DNA of 64,000 bases from DATAEY01 sp045805565 (GCA_045805565.1 JBJMKZ010000023.1:1-64000), one strand, 5' to 3'. Positions 35,697 to 45,670 are shown, counted from the first letter of the stretch. Numbers and translations: made by a program. Notes: generated by a model from the letters alone, not told the origin.

Positions 35697-35702
35697 GCCC
35701 GT

Positions 35703-35708
35703 AGCGTA
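35703..35708 (-). promoter_or_regulatory. Candidate -10 hexamer TACGCT
   Basis: On the minus strand TACGCT ends 6 nt before ATG 35696 of the VOC gene, the same spacing as at 15242 and 24270. Suggests a leaderless message. Confidence 0.45.
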
Positions 35709-35725
35709 TGGCCGTCGAGACATGG

Positions 35726-36060
35726 ACGGCGCAGCGTCCCACTGTACGCCGGAGTCGTCTCAAAGCTGCGCGCCCCACTTGGAGGAGCGTGACCCGGCCC
35801 CCGATGCGCTCCTGTTTCCGTCAAGAGAAGGCACGCCGCTCGATCCCGACAACCTGCGAAACCGCATGTTGAAGCCGCTGCTCGAGGAGACAGAAGCGCC
35901 GTGGGCGGCTGGCACACTCTTCGCCATACCTACGCCAGCATGCAGCTAGTCGCGGGGACCAACATCGTCCAGCTCTCTCGGGCCCCCGGCCACCATTCCG
36001 CCTCGTTCACGCTAGACCGTTACGTGCACCTGTTGCCAGGCGATACGGCGCCTCCCCTCG
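35726..36060 (+). pseudogene. Tyrosine recombinase/integrase remnant with frameshifts
   Basis: Homology to the catalytic domain of phage-type integrases is spread over three frames: RRSVPLYAGVVSKLRA (from 35726), then LFPSREGTPLDPDNLRNRML (about 35814-35873), then WHTLRHTYASMQLVAGTNIV and APGHHSASFTLDRYVHL (35904-36030). The H-x-x-R pair and the GHH...Y segment are present but the reading frame is broken at least twice, so it cannot be active as read. It lies just right of the low-GC island. Confidence 0.82.
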
Positions 36061-36241
36061 ACCTCGATGTTGAGCTGTGCGATCCGCCGCAAGTGAACCA
36101 ATGCGGCGTCGGCTCGGAGAAAGCAAGATGGCCGACGGTCGCGCCTCATCCTCAGCTCCTCCAGGCGTCCGAGCAACTGGGCCGGCACTGCCCACCAGGT
36201 TTAGGCGATGGGCCTGATCCGGGCGCTGCCGGCGCACAGCA

Positions 36242-37849
36242 TCATCTCGGACACGCCGACGTGACGCCAGCGCTTGAGCATAAGCCGCGATGCTGAGCCG
36301 TCGCCGCGACTGACCGCCGTTCGAGCACTACCACTCGCTCGATCCCACGACCGTGGTTCTGAACGACGGTGTAGCCCAGCTCCTGCAGCCGCGACAGGGC
36401 ATCGGACTTCCCGAACATCCCGTCCCAAACGACAAGGGCCCCTTTTGCGGCGTTGACGACTCTGTCCACTCGCGAATACGTGGTGGTCCCTGCGTACCAG
36501 TCGAACGCAGGGTGCGAACTGGCGATCACGCGACCAAGTTGGGATCGAGTTAGGCTCGTCGCAACCCGGGCTGATGCGTAGGCGGCGCCAGTGAGCGGTA
36601 GCGGTTCGGTGAGAAGCCAGGCGATCAGGGAGGCGGCCAACACGGTCGTAGCCAACGCGAGTCGAGACATGTCGCGAAGGTCTCGCTTTGCCCACCTGGC
36701 GCGCACCGTGTAGAGCGTGATCGCTCCGACTGTGACCGCAGCGAGCGGCATGCTCCCGGTCGCGACCGCGAAGGCAACAGCGGCGCCGCTGCGCCACCAA
36801 CTCGCTCCATCACGATCGGCGACGATGCCCATCGCACCGTGGTGGGCGCACAGCGCGACGGGTACGGACAGCGTCACCAGGTACACCGGGTCGGCGATGG
36901 TCCGAAAGGCGGGCAACGTCCAGGCTGCGACATAGAACGCGAACAGGGCCGCGGTGATCCCGCCCACTGACGCGTCCGGAACCTGCCGCCGTGCCATCGC
37001 GGCGATCGACAGCCCACCGACGATGGGTCCGAACGCGATCGGCCAAGAGATGAATCCGTAGCGGAACCCGGCGGCGCCGTAGATGGAGCCGAGGAGGCCG
37101 TATGGGTTCTGGTGGTACAGCCAAAGGACGTCGCCACTTGTGGCGGCGCCGAGCGCCGCCCACCCCGCGGTCCCGCCGGCGAGCCACGGGAGTAGGCCCA
37201 GCCGTCGCGTTCGAACAAGTAGCAGGGCCCACACGCCGACCACGACCAGCCCCTCCAAGCGGGCGAGGGGCAACAGCCCGATCAGGGCTGCAGCGAATCT
37301 GTCGCGACCCGCAGCGCGGACGAAGAGCGCAGCGGCCAAGAGGAGCGAAAAGATCATCTGCGGCAGCGCGGAGAAGCCGATCATCAGCGTCAGTGGCTGG
37401 GCCACGAGGAGCACGGACGCCATAAATCCCAGCCGCTTGGTAGACCGATGGGCAGTCAAGCCGACCAGTACCGCTGCGATACTCAGGAACACAATCGACG
37501 TCGCCCGAGCCGCGCCCGTGCCAATCAGCGCCGCGGGGATGTACGCGATGGTCATCAACGGCCGTCCCCACACAGCGAGCATGAGCGAGGGGTCGTGGAC
37601 CGAGTTCCGGGATATGAGGAGATGGCTGTAGTCATCGGCCCCGTAAAAGCCCTTTGACTGGCCCACCCTCACAGCGAGCAGGACGCCGATGCTGACTAAC
37701 GCAGCCACTCCTGCGGCAGGCTCGGTCGAGTCGATCGAACCCCGAACACTGCCGAATGAGTGCATGACTACGCGCGCAGTCCCCTCAGGGGGTCGGCTCC
37801 GGTGAGTTTGCGCCTCTCGCAGCTCCGTCGGAGCTGCCTCGTCCTCCAC
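36242..37849 (-). CDS. GT-C-like polytopic membrane glycosyltransferase
   Basis: 535 residues from GTG 37849 with about ten membrane segments. FYGADDYSHLLISRNSVHDP near 68 resembles the first outer loop of GT-C enzymes (PMT/ArnT-type) with its acidic pair; a soluble C-terminal part (about 420-535) follows. Such enzymes use polyprenyl-phosphate sugars on the outer face. TAGCGT (37858-37863, minus strand) ends 8 nt before the GTG and supports this start. Isolated from the other glycan genes by the integrase remnant; acceptor unknown. Confidence 0.75.
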   Translation of the reverse strand: MEDEAAPTELREAQTHRSRPPEGTARVVMHSFGSVRGSIDSTEPAAGVAALVSIGVLLAVRVGQSKGFYGADDYSHLLISRNSVHDPSLMLAVWGRPLMTIAYIPAALIGTGAARATSIVFLSIAAVLVGLTAHRSTKRLGFMASVLLVAQPLTLMIGFSALPQMIFSLLLAAALFVRAAGRDRFAAALIGLLPLARLEGLVVVGVWALLLVRTRRLGLLPWLAGGTAGWAALGAATSGDVLWLYHQNPYGLLGSIYGAAGFRYGFISWPIAFGPIVGGLSIAAMARRQVPDASVGGITAALFAFYVAAWTLPAFRTIADPVYLVTLSVPVALCAHHGAMGIVADRDGASWWRSGAAVAFAVATGSMPLAAVTVGAITLYTVRARWAKRDLRDMSRLALATTVLAASLIAWLLTEPLPLTGAAYASARVATSLTRSQLGRVIASSHPAFDWYAGTTTYSRVDRVVNAAKGALVVWDGMFGKSDALSRLQELGYTVVQNHGRGIERVVVLERRSVAATAQHRGLCSSAGVTSACPR

Positions 37850-37963
37850 CGTCGCGAACGCTACATAGCATGTGCTCCGTCATGGGCGCGGCGGGTTTCG
37901 AACCAGCCGCTTTCGCGTGTGAAGTGCGAGGGCATCGGGGCGGCTGGACCTCAGAATGGTCGT

Positions 37964-38758
37964 TCAGCGACCGCTGAACCGGGCTGGGCGTCGCTCGACG
38001 AAGGACATCATCCCCTCCGCCCCGTCCTCTGTCTGCAGCAGCGCGACCATGTCGTCGTTGAGCCGAGCCGCCGCCGCCCGGTGTCCTTCGTCCAGGGCCC
38101 GCTGGGCTGAGAGAAGGGTCGTGCGGACGCCCAGGGGCGCCGACCGGGTGGCGATCCGCTCCGCCAGCTCGACAGCGCGGTCCAACTGTTGGCCCGGCTC
38201 GGTGATCTCCTGGATCAGGCCGATCCTATGAGCCTCTTGAGCGCCGTACTCGTCCCCGGTCAGCAACCAGCGCATCGCGTTGCCCCACCCGGCGTCCCTC
38301 GGCAGGCGGATCGTCGCGCCGCCGAAGGGGTAGATGCCCCGCTGGATCTCGAGCTGCGCGAAGCGCACGTCGGCGCTGGCGACCCGCACGTCGGCGGCGA
38401 GCAGGAGCTCGATCCCGAGAGTCATGCACCACCCTTGGGCCGCCGCCACCACCGGGGTCGTCCACGGCCTCCCGTCGTTGCGCCAGGGATCGCGGGCGTC
38501 GCTCGGATAGGCCAGGGTCCCATCGGCCAAGGCGGGGCCCACCTCTGCCAGATCCAGCCCGCCGGTGAAGTGCTCGCCATGCGCAAAAAGCACTCCGCAG
38601 CGAAGCTCGTCGTCTTGCTCGAGCTCCTCGTAGGCACGACCCAGCTCCATGAGGAGCTCGAGGTTGAACGCGTTGCGCTTGGCCACACGGTTGAGGCCCA
38701 TCAGCAACACGTGCCCGCGTCGCTCGAGCGTCAGGACGCCGTTGATCGTCTCGGTCAT
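37964..38758 (-). CDS. Enoyl-CoA hydratase/isomerase family (crotonase)
   Basis: 264 residues. The crotonase core is intact: ALNRVAKRNAFN-type substrate-cap start (LMGLNRVAKRNAFN near 20), FAHGEHFTGGLDLAEVG near 60 and AAQGWCMTLGIELLLAADVR near 108 with the oxyanion-hole glycines. It acts on acyl-CoA substrates, perhaps in fatty-acid or aromatic degradation; the exact reaction is not set by the sequence. Overlaps the upstream reductase gene by 4 bp. Confidence 0.9.
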   Translation of the reverse strand: MTETINGVLTLERRGHVLLMGLNRVAKRNAFNLELLMELGRAYEELEQDDELRCGVLFAHGEHFTGGLDLAEVGPALADGTLAYPSDARDPWRNDGRPWTTPVVAAAQGWCMTLGIELLLAADVRVASADVRFAQLEIQRGIYPFGGATIRLPRDAGWGNAMRWLLTGDEYGAQEAHRIGLIQEITEPGQQLDRAVELAERIATRSAPLGVRTTLLSAQRALDEGHRAAAARLNDDMVALLQTEDGAEGMMSFVERRPARFSGR

Positions 38759-39336
38759 GGATATCTGCCTTTCTGCGTCGCGCCAGGCTGATAGCGCAGG
38801 TAGACGACGCGAGAGCCGAACGTCCTCGTCTCGACGAGGTCCAGGTTGATCCTCTCGTCCAGCGCCGGAAAGTACGTCGTGCCGCCGCCCAGGACCACCG
38901 GGCTGACGAAGAGACGGTACTCGTCGATGAGGCCGAGCTTCACGAAGGTGGAGGCCAGGCCGGCGCCGCCGACGGCCAGGTCCCTTCCCGGTTGTTCCTT
39001 CAACCCGGCGACGACATCGCCGGCCCCGTCCCCCACCAGCCTGGCATTGCCCCCGACGCTCTCGAGGGTCCTCGAGAAGACGATCTTCGGCGTGTCCTTC
39101 CAGATACGGGCGAACTCGAGCTCATGCTCTGGGAGGGACGGTTGCTCGTCGGCCGTCTCCCAATAGGTCATCGCCTCGTAGAGCCGCCGTCCGTAGAGGT
39201 GCGCGCCCGTCTCCCGCGCCTGCTGGTTATGGAACCGATGCAGCTCCTCGTCCGGCGCCGACCAGTCGATGTCTCCGTCGGGCCCGGCGATGAAGCCGTC
39301 CAGCGACACCCCCATCGAGTAGATCAGCCTTCTCAT
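38755..39336 (-). CDS. RibD C-terminal/dihydrofolate-reductase-like protein
   Basis: 193 residues. MRRLIYSMGVSLDGFIAGPD, YGRRLYEAMTYW (near 49), IVFSRTLESVGGNARLV (near 84), AVGGAGLASTFVKLGLIDEY (near 122) and FVSPVVLGGGTTYF are the standard blocks of the RibD_C/DHFR-like superfamily. NADPH-dependent reduction is expected; most single-domain members have unknown substrates. Translationally coupled to the crotonase gene. Confidence 0.88.
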   Translation of the reverse strand: MRRLIYSMGVSLDGFIAGPDGDIDWSAPDEELHRFHNQQARETGAHLYGRRLYEAMTYWETADEQPSLPEHELEFARIWKDTPKIVFSRTLESVGGNARLVGDGAGDVVAGLKEQPGRDLAVGGAGLASTFVKLGLIDEYRLFVSPVVLGGGTTYFPALDERINLDLVETRTFGSRVVYLRYQPGATQKGRYP

Positions 39337-39778
39337 CGGGTACTCGGCGCCTTAATCGGATCCCAACCGAGCCTTTAGCGCGGCCGTTGCCGGTAGCGGA
39401 ATCTTGGGTTCGCGACTCATCGGGCGACGCCCCGGCGGAAGACCAAGACGGGGGCGCTCGCCCTGATCGGAGCGGGTATGTGTCACAAGGTCTCTAGCGC
39501 CCAGAGGGAGTTCTCGACTGCACCGCACCCGATCCCGAGACTCTCCGGACACCGGCCGGAACCTCTCACGGGATCTCGACCCGAGCGCCGGAACGGTCTT
39601 GGTCGTGCGGCGGTGCGGCGGATCGCCGTCTTCCTCCCCTTCGCCGAGCTGACGGATCCCGGGGATGGCAGTCACGCAGAATGGACGTTCGGCTCCTAGC
39701 CGCTCTCGAGGCTGCCATTGAAGGTCACGAGCAATAGCCCTGAGAAGTGCCTGGCTCCAGGGAGTACCTGGGGGGGCG
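39337..39778. other. Gene-free stretch
   Basis: About 440 bp with no convincing coding sequence: both strands give only Arg/Pro/Ser-rich frames without domain, signal peptide or ribosome site. No hairpin terminator or RNA gene stood out. Confidence 0.5.
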
Positions 39779-39961
39779 CTAGTCGGGACGCGTGCCGGGT
39801 GACTCCGAGGGCGCGTCGCGAGTCTCGCCTTCGGCATCCGGGGTCGTGACGTCGGTCCCGCGTACCCCAAAGCGGAATCCTCCGCGCCGGTAGTGGAGCC
39901 CGATCACGAGCGCCACGAACGTTATGGCCGCGACTATCAGAATGACCGTACCGAAAGACAT
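39779..39961 (-). CDS. Small single-pass membrane protein
   Basis: 60 residues: MSFGTVILIVAAITFVALVI is a membrane helix right at the N-terminus, followed by a short basic part and an acidic Thr/Glu/Asp-rich tail (DVTTPDAEGETRDAPSES). GGAAG lies upstream of the ATG. No known family; probably a membrane-anchored small protein with a cytoplasmic tail. Confidence 0.58.
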   Translation of the reverse strand: MSFGTVILIVAAITFVALVIGLHYRRGGFRFGVRGTDVTTPDAEGETRDAPSESPGTRPD

Positions 39962-40081
39962 GCCAACTTCCGCGTTCGACTACCCCCACCCTAGTCGACT
40001 CTCGGGCCGGCGGAAGGCTCCCAACACCTGCTCGATGGGCCTACCGGCGCGAGGTGCGCCCACGATGCCGGCCGCCGGACA

Positions 40082-40546
40082 CTAGGTTCCCGCCCGGGCC
40101 AGGCAGCGGTCGAGCGCGGCGGCATCCACCAGGTCCCCGACCTGCACGTGGGCCGCCAGCGCGCTCACCGCCTTGCCGCGCGCCTCGGCGTGCCCGGCGA
40201 CGGAGCCGCGCCGGCGCGACAGCCCGCGGTTGAGCTCGGCAGCCGCCGCGACCGCGTCCGAGCGGCTGTCGGCCAGCCACAGGTGCACCACTCCGCCGCG
40301 CGGCAGTATGGCCGCTCCCACATATCGAGCGGGCACCCGCACCCGCGGCACCCGGCCCCTCGCCGGGACCTCTCCGCCGCGCACCACCCGGATTCTCGCC
40401 TGCTGCAGGCATGTGCGCAACAGCGGCCGCTTGTCGGGAACAGCGCGCTTGCCCACTGCCGTCGTCCGGCCACCGGAGCTCGAGCCGCAGCCGGCGACCC
40501 CGGCAGCGACCGCAACGGCGATTACCAGCGCACAAGCACGCGCCAT
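40082..40546 (-). CDS. Lipoprotein, unknown function
   Basis: 154 residues from ATG 40546. A lipoprotein signal ends in VAGC (about 17-20), followed by a Ser/Gly linker and a ~110-residue domain with two Cys (RTCLQQAR near 43, DRCLARAGT at the end) and a VVHLWLADSRSDAVAAAAE strand-helix unit. TAGGTT ends 10 nt before ATG 40546, favouring it over TTG 40558. Divergent from the metallo-beta-lactamase-fold gene. No family recognised. Confidence 0.7.
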   Translation of the reverse strand: MARACALVIAVAVAAGVAGCGSSSGGRTTAVGKRAVPDKRPLLRTCLQQARIRVVRGGEVPARGRVPRVRVPARYVGAAILPRGGVVHLWLADSRSDAVAAAAELNRGLSRRRGSVAGHAEARGKAVSALAAHVQVGDLVDAAALDRCLARAGT

Positions 40547-40620
40547 GGCGGAGGGCAACCTATCCCACGCCTGGGCGACGGGCCACCCTCCCGCGAAACC
40601 GGGACATCGGCTCGGTCGCG

Positions 40621-40649
40621 TTGACCCGCGGACGGGGCAGGACTACGGT
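40621..40649 (+). promoter_or_regulatory. Sigma-70-like promoter TTGACC-N17-TACGGT
   Basis: TTGACC at 40621-40626 and TACGGT at 40644-40649 have the ideal 17-bp spacing. TACGGT ends 7 nt before ATG 40657, so transcription would start at or next to the start codon. Confidence 0.65.
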
Positions 40650-40656
40650 CGAGTGC

Positions 40657-41619
40657 ATGCTAGAGCCGGCGCGACATCTGGCGGCGCTCGCGCGGTACGC
40701 CGTCAACAGACGCGCCCAGGAGCGCGACGACGCCGAAGCGCTGAGCGAGCTGGAGACGGTGCCGCTCGAACTGCCGGCGGGCCTCGACCTGGAATGGCTC
40801 GGAGTGTCCGGCTATCGGATGACCTACGAGGGACACACCCTGCTCATCGACCCCTACTTCTCGCGCGTACCCCTGCGCAGCCTCATCCGGCGCGAGCCCG
40901 CGCGTCCGGACCCCGCGACGCTCGACCGCTTTCTCCGGATCCATGGCCACGCCGTGGGCGTGCTGGTCGGCCACACCCACTTCGACCATGCCGTCGACGC
41001 TCCCGAGATCGCCCGCCGCTTCCGCTGCCCGGCGCTGGGGTCCCGTTCCCTGGCGGCTCTCATGCGCCTGCACGGCCTTGGCGACCAGGCCGTCGAGGTC
41101 GAGCCCTACCGTACGTACGAGCTGGGGCCGTTCGCGGTCAGCTTCACGCCCAGCGCGCACTCCAAGCTGCTGCTCGGACTGGCCGTTCCCTTCGACGGAG
41201 AGCTCACCTGCGCCCACCTCGACCAGCTATCGCCCGGTGCGTACCGCTGCGGCCAGGTATGGGGGATCCATGTCTCGGTCGCCGGCACCAGCTTCTACCA
41301 CCAGGGCAGCGCCGACCTCGTGGACGACGCGATTCGCCACCGCGGCGTCGACTTCTTCCTGGCCGGCGTCGCCGGACGCAGCTTCACGCGCGACTACTGG
41401 GAGCGGATCCTGCGCCGACTGGAGCCCCGCGTCGTCGTGCCCACCCACTACGACGACTTCTTCAAGCCGCTCGACGATCCGATGGATTTCACCACCAACG
41501 TGAAGCTCGCGAACGTCCCGGAAGAGGTCGGGGCCGTGAGCCGCGACTTCTCGACGGCGGCCCTCCCGCGGCTGCGAGCGTCGCCCGCCGAGCCATCGCG
41601 GCCGCGAGGCTCGACCTAG
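40657..41619 (+). CDS. Metallo-beta-lactamase-fold metal hydrolase (UlaG/NAPE-PLD-like)
   Basis: 320 residues from ATG 40657. LLIDPYFSR near 62, the metal motif HTHFDHAVDA with H106, H108, D110 and H111, TPSAHSK near 165 and VVPTHYDDFF near 266 form the MBL-fold binuclear site of the beta-lactamase_2 (UlaG-like) group. Substrate not predictable; relatives hydrolyse phosphodiesters or lactones. It has its own promoter (40621-40649) and lies divergent from the lipoprotein gene at 40546. Confidence 0.88.
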   Translation: MLEPARHLAALARYAVNRRAQERDDAEALSELETVPLELPAGLDLEWLGVSGYRMTYEGHTLLIDPYFSRVPLRSLIRREPARPDPATLDRFLRIHGHAVGVLVGHTHFDHAVDAPEIARRFRCPALGSRSLAALMRLHGLGDQAVEVEPYRTYELGPFAVSFTPSAHSKLLLGLAVPFDGELTCAHLDQLSPGAYRCGQVWGIHVSVAGTSFYHQGSADLVDDAIRHRGVDFFLAGVAGRSFTRDYWERILRRLEPRVVVPTHYDDFFKPLDDPMDFTTNVKLANVPEEVGAVSRDFSTAALPRLRASPAEPSRPRGST

Positions 41620-41654
41620 GCCGTGCACATCGGCCCGCTGCTACGGTGGCGACG

Positions 41655-41966
41655 ATGCCCAGGGCACGCACACTCGCCGCCGCGCTGGCGGCGGCCGGAG
41701 TGGCCGCCGGCCTGGGTGCATGCGGAAAGCAGGAGGTCACCCCGGCGGTGACCGGACCGACCCAGACGACGACGACCGGACCCTCGGGCGCGGGTCCGGC
41801 AATCGCTCCGTCGCGCCGCCACAAGCCGCCGCCGACGTTGACCAATCCTCCGGCGGGCTCCGGGGGCACTCCCGCGCCGGTTGGCGGGACCCCCGGGCAC
41901 GGGCGCGAGGCCCAGCGCGACTTCCGCAAGTACTGCGATACCCACCCGGGCGCCTGCGGCGACTGA
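41655..41966 (+). CDS. Small lipoprotein with Thr/Pro-rich body
   Basis: 103 residues from ATG 41655. The signal ends LGAC (20-23). The mature protein is mostly Thr/Pro/Gly linker with a short C-terminal motif REAQRDFRKYCDTHPGACGD holding two Cys. TACGGT (41642-41647) lies 7 nt upstream of the ATG. Probably a surface lipoprotein; function unknown. Confidence 0.65.
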   Translation: MPRARTLAAALAAAGVAAGLGACGKQEVTPAVTGPTQTTTTGPSGAGPAIAPSRRHKPPPTLTNPPAGSGGTPAPVGGTPGHGREAQRDFRKYCDTHPGACGD

Positions 41967-41985
41967 CCCCCCCGGGGCCGCGGCC

Positions 41986-42141
41986 TCAGGGCCAGGGGTC
42001 GCGACCGCGAGCCCGCGCCCACAGGTAGTGGGCCACCAGCGCGGCCCAGTCGACGACGCCGGCCACCAGGAACCCGAGGGGCCCGGTGATCAGCCGCGCC
42101 GCGAGCCGTCGGTGAAGCGGCGGTCCCTCGCGGGTGCTCAC
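41986..42141 (-). CDS. Small conserved-looking membrane protein
   Basis: 51 residues from GTG 42141. RLAARLITGPLGFLVAGVVD and WAALVAHYLWARARGRD give a short amphipathic start, a single membrane helix and a basic end. It sits in the 200-bp gap upstream of tig, divergent from it. Start and family are uncertain, but the hydrophobic pattern and high third-position GC favour a real gene. Confidence 0.5.
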   Translation of the reverse strand: MSTREGPPLHRRLAARLITGPLGFLVAGVVDWAALVAHYLWARARGRDPWP

Positions 42142-42168
42142 ACAGCTGACGCTATCGTTGCGCCGGCC

Positions 42169-43584
42169 ATGGCCACGGTGAAGACCAGCGTCACCGAGCT
42201 GCCCGAGTCGCGCGTCAGGGTGGAGGCCGAGGTTCCATCCGACGAGGTCGAGCGGCGCCTCCAGGACACGGCCCGACAGATCGGCCGCCAGATGAAGGTC
42301 CCCGGCTTCCGCAAGGGCAAGGTCCCGGTCCCGATGGTCCTCCAAAGGGTCGGTCGCTCGACGCTGTTGGACGAGACCATCCGTGATTCGCTGCCCGCCT
42401 GGTACGGGGACGCCATCGACGGCGCCGGGATCGTGCCGGTCGGCGACCCTCACCTGAATCTCGCCGACCTGCCGCCCGAGGGCCAGCCCCTTCGCTTCTC
42501 GATCGAGATCGGCGTGCGCCCGCCCGCGAGCCTGGGCGACTACCGCGGCCTCGAGGTGGGTCGGCGCGAGCCCGACGTGTCCGACGAGGCGGTCGAGCAG
42601 GAGCTGGAGACGCTGCGCGACCGCCTCGCCCGGCTGGAGACCGTCGAGGAGCCGGCAACCACGGGGGACTTCGCGGTACTCGACTTCACCGCGACGGTCG
42701 ACGGGGAGCCACTCGAAGGCGGCGAGGCCCGCGACGAGCTGGTCGAGCTGGGCGCCGGCCGCCTTCCCGGCGAGATGGAGGATGGGCTCCTGGGGGCGTC
42801 GGCGGGCGAGCGGCGGGAGATCGACGTCAGCTTCCCGGCCGACCACGGCTCTGCGCAGCTCGCCGGGCGGACCACCCGCTTCGAGGTGGCGGTCAAGGAG
42901 ATCAAGCGCAAGCAGCTCCCCGACCTCGACGACGACCTGGCGGCGGACGCCGCGGGCTTCGACACCCTCCAGGAGCTGCGCGAAGACCTGCGCTCGCGCC
43001 TCGAGGAGGCCGAGCGGCGCGCGATCGACGCCGAGTTTCACGAGGCCGTGCTCGACGCGGCGGTCGCCGGCGCGCGGGTGGACGTCCCGGAACCCCTCAT
43101 CGACGCGCGCGCGCGAGAGCTCTGGGAGCGATTGGCGCACACGCTCGGCGACCGGGGACTGTCGCGCGACGCCTACCTGCGGGTGTCCGGCAAGACCGAG
43201 GAGGAGATCCTCCGCGAGGCCCGGCCGGATGCCGAGCGCGCGCTGCGCCGCGAGGCGGTGCTGGCGGCGATCGTCGAGGCCGAGGGGATCGAGCCCTCCG
43301 AGGAGGATCTCCTGCAGGCGCTGGAGCACTCGGCCGAGCACGAGGAGACCACGCCGGCGGAGCTGCTCGAGCGGCTTCGCCGGGCAGGCCGGCTGGAGGC
43401 GCTGCGGCGGGAGCTGGCCCACCGCCAGGCGGTGGACCTGCTGGCCAGGGAGGCCAGGCCGATCCCGGTCGAGCAGGCGCAGGCGCGCGACAAGCTGTGG
43501 ACCCCGGGCAAGGAGGAGCGCGAACCGGCTGGCTCGGAAACGGCTGCTCCCCGCGCTGGCGAGCTCTGGACCCCGGGCTCCTGA
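42169..43584 (+). CDS. tig: Trigger factor (ribosome-associated chaperone/PPIase)
   Basis: 471 residues from ATG 42169. The ribosome-binding domain carries the signature VPGFRKGKVP (about 42-51, usual GFRxGKxP); a FKBP-like domain (about 155-250: GDFAVLDFTATVDGE, LPGEMEDGLLGAS) and the helical C-terminal arms follow. The C-terminus is unusual: KLWTPG occurs near 442, an acidic linker follows, and the protein ends ELWTPGS. TATCGT (42153-42158) is 10 nt upstream. It folds nascent chains at the ribosome exit; clpP and clpX follow, the classical arrangement. Confidence 0.96.
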   Translation: MATVKTSVTELPESRVRVEAEVPSDEVERRLQDTARQIGRQMKVPGFRKGKVPVPMVLQRVGRSTLLDETIRDSLPAWYGDAIDGAGIVPVGDPHLNLADLPPEGQPLRFSIEIGVRPPASLGDYRGLEVGRREPDVSDEAVEQELETLRDRLARLETVEEPATTGDFAVLDFTATVDGEPLEGGEARDELVELGAGRLPGEMEDGLLGASAGERREIDVSFPADHGSAQLAGRTTRFEVAVKEIKRKQLPDLDDDLAADAAGFDTLQELREDLRSRLEEAERRAIDAEFHEAVLDAAVAGARVDVPEPLIDARARELWERLAHTLGDRGLSRDAYLRVSGKTEEEILREARPDAERALRREAVLAAIVEAEGIEPSEEDLLQALEHSAEHEETTPAELLERLRRAGRLEALRRELAHRQAVDLLAREARPIPVEQAQARDKLWTPGKEEREPAGSETAAPRAGELWTPGS

Positions 43585-43644
43585 GCGGCGCGCGCGGGGT
43601 CGCGCGGGGCCTCCGCGGACCCGTCAGAGGGTCACCGGGCGATT

Positions 43645-43652
43645 GCTAGACT
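43645..43652 (+). promoter_or_regulatory. Candidate extended -10 upstream of clpP
   Basis: The sequence gctagact with TGC immediately before TAGACT (43647-43652) matches an extended -10 and lies about 88 nt upstream of the clpP ATG, allowing a leader. Weak without a recognised -35. Confidence 0.4.
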
Positions 43653-43740
43653 CGCCTCACAGTCGCTGCTGCGGCGCTCGGGCTGTCTGTTCAGGCCCCG
43701 GGCAGGATTCGGGGCGGACAAGCGAAACAAGGCGAGGACG

Positions 43741-44325
43741 ATGAGCCCACTCGTACCCATGGTCGTCGAGCAGACCTCGCGCGGCGAGCGCGCGTTCGAC
43801 ATCTACTCGCGGCTGCTCAACGAGCGGATCATCTTCCTGGGTACGCCGGTCGACGACCAGATCGCCAACCTCATCGTCGCCCAGCTCCTGCACCTGGAGT
43901 CCGAGGACCCCGAGAAGGACATCTCGGTCTACGTCAACTCGCCCGGCGGCTCGGTCTACTCCGGCCTGGCCATCTACGACACCATCCAGTTCATCAAGCC
44001 CGACGTCCAGACGATCTGCGTCGGGATCGCCATGTCGATGGGCGCGCTGCTTCTGGCGGGGGGCGCCGCGGGCAAGCGCATGGCGCTGCCCAACGCCAAG
44101 ATCCTCATCCACCAGGTGTCCTCGAGCTTCCAGGGACAGGCGACCGACATCGAGATCCACGCCCGCGAGATCATCGACGTACGCCGGCGCCTCGACGAGA
44201 TCATCGCCAAGCACACCGGCAGGGACCTCGAGCAGGTAAAGACCGACACCGAGCGCGACTACTTCATGAGCTCGGATGAGGCGAAGGAGTACGGAATCAT
44301 TGACCGGGTGATCTCGGAGCACTAG
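43741..44325 (+). CDS. clpP: ATP-dependent Clp protease proteolytic subunit
   Basis: 194 residues, normal length. The catalytic triad is intact: Ser99 in GIAMSMGALL, His124 in ILIHQVSS and Asp169 in the TDTERD segment. YVNSPGGSVYSGLAIYD is the oxyanion-region signature. Fourteen subunits form the barrel that degrades proteins unfolded by ClpX/ClpC. It lies between tig and clpX, 156 bp after tig, and 28 bp before clpX; co-transcription with clpX is likely. Confidence 0.97.
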   Translation: MSPLVPMVVEQTSRGERAFDIYSRLLNERIIFLGTPVDDQIANLIVAQLLHLESEDPEKDISVYVNSPGGSVYSGLAIYDTIQFIKPDVQTICVGIAMSMGALLLAGGAAGKRMALPNAKILIHQVSSSFQGQATDIEIHAREIIDVRRRLDEIIAKHTGRDLEQVKTDTERDYFMSSDEAKEYGIIDRVISEH

Positions 44326-44353
44326 CTTCGAGCGCGCCCGGCCCGGCGCAGCG

Positions 44354-45631
<1,278 letters not shown>

Positions 45632-45670
45632 CAGTACCCCCCGGACGGCGAGGCGGCGCAGGCCGCGCCA

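Noticed and set aside
37819..37837. Palindrome GCAGCTCC-GTC-GGAGCTGC
   Set aside because: It lies inside the start of the GT-C-like gene (codons 5-11) and has no T-tract, so it was not called a terminator.
39352..39870. 172-codon minus-strand frame
   Set aside because: Low-complexity Arg/Pro-rich product with no domain, signal peptide or ribosome site; overlaps the small membrane protein gene at 39779-39961, which reads better.
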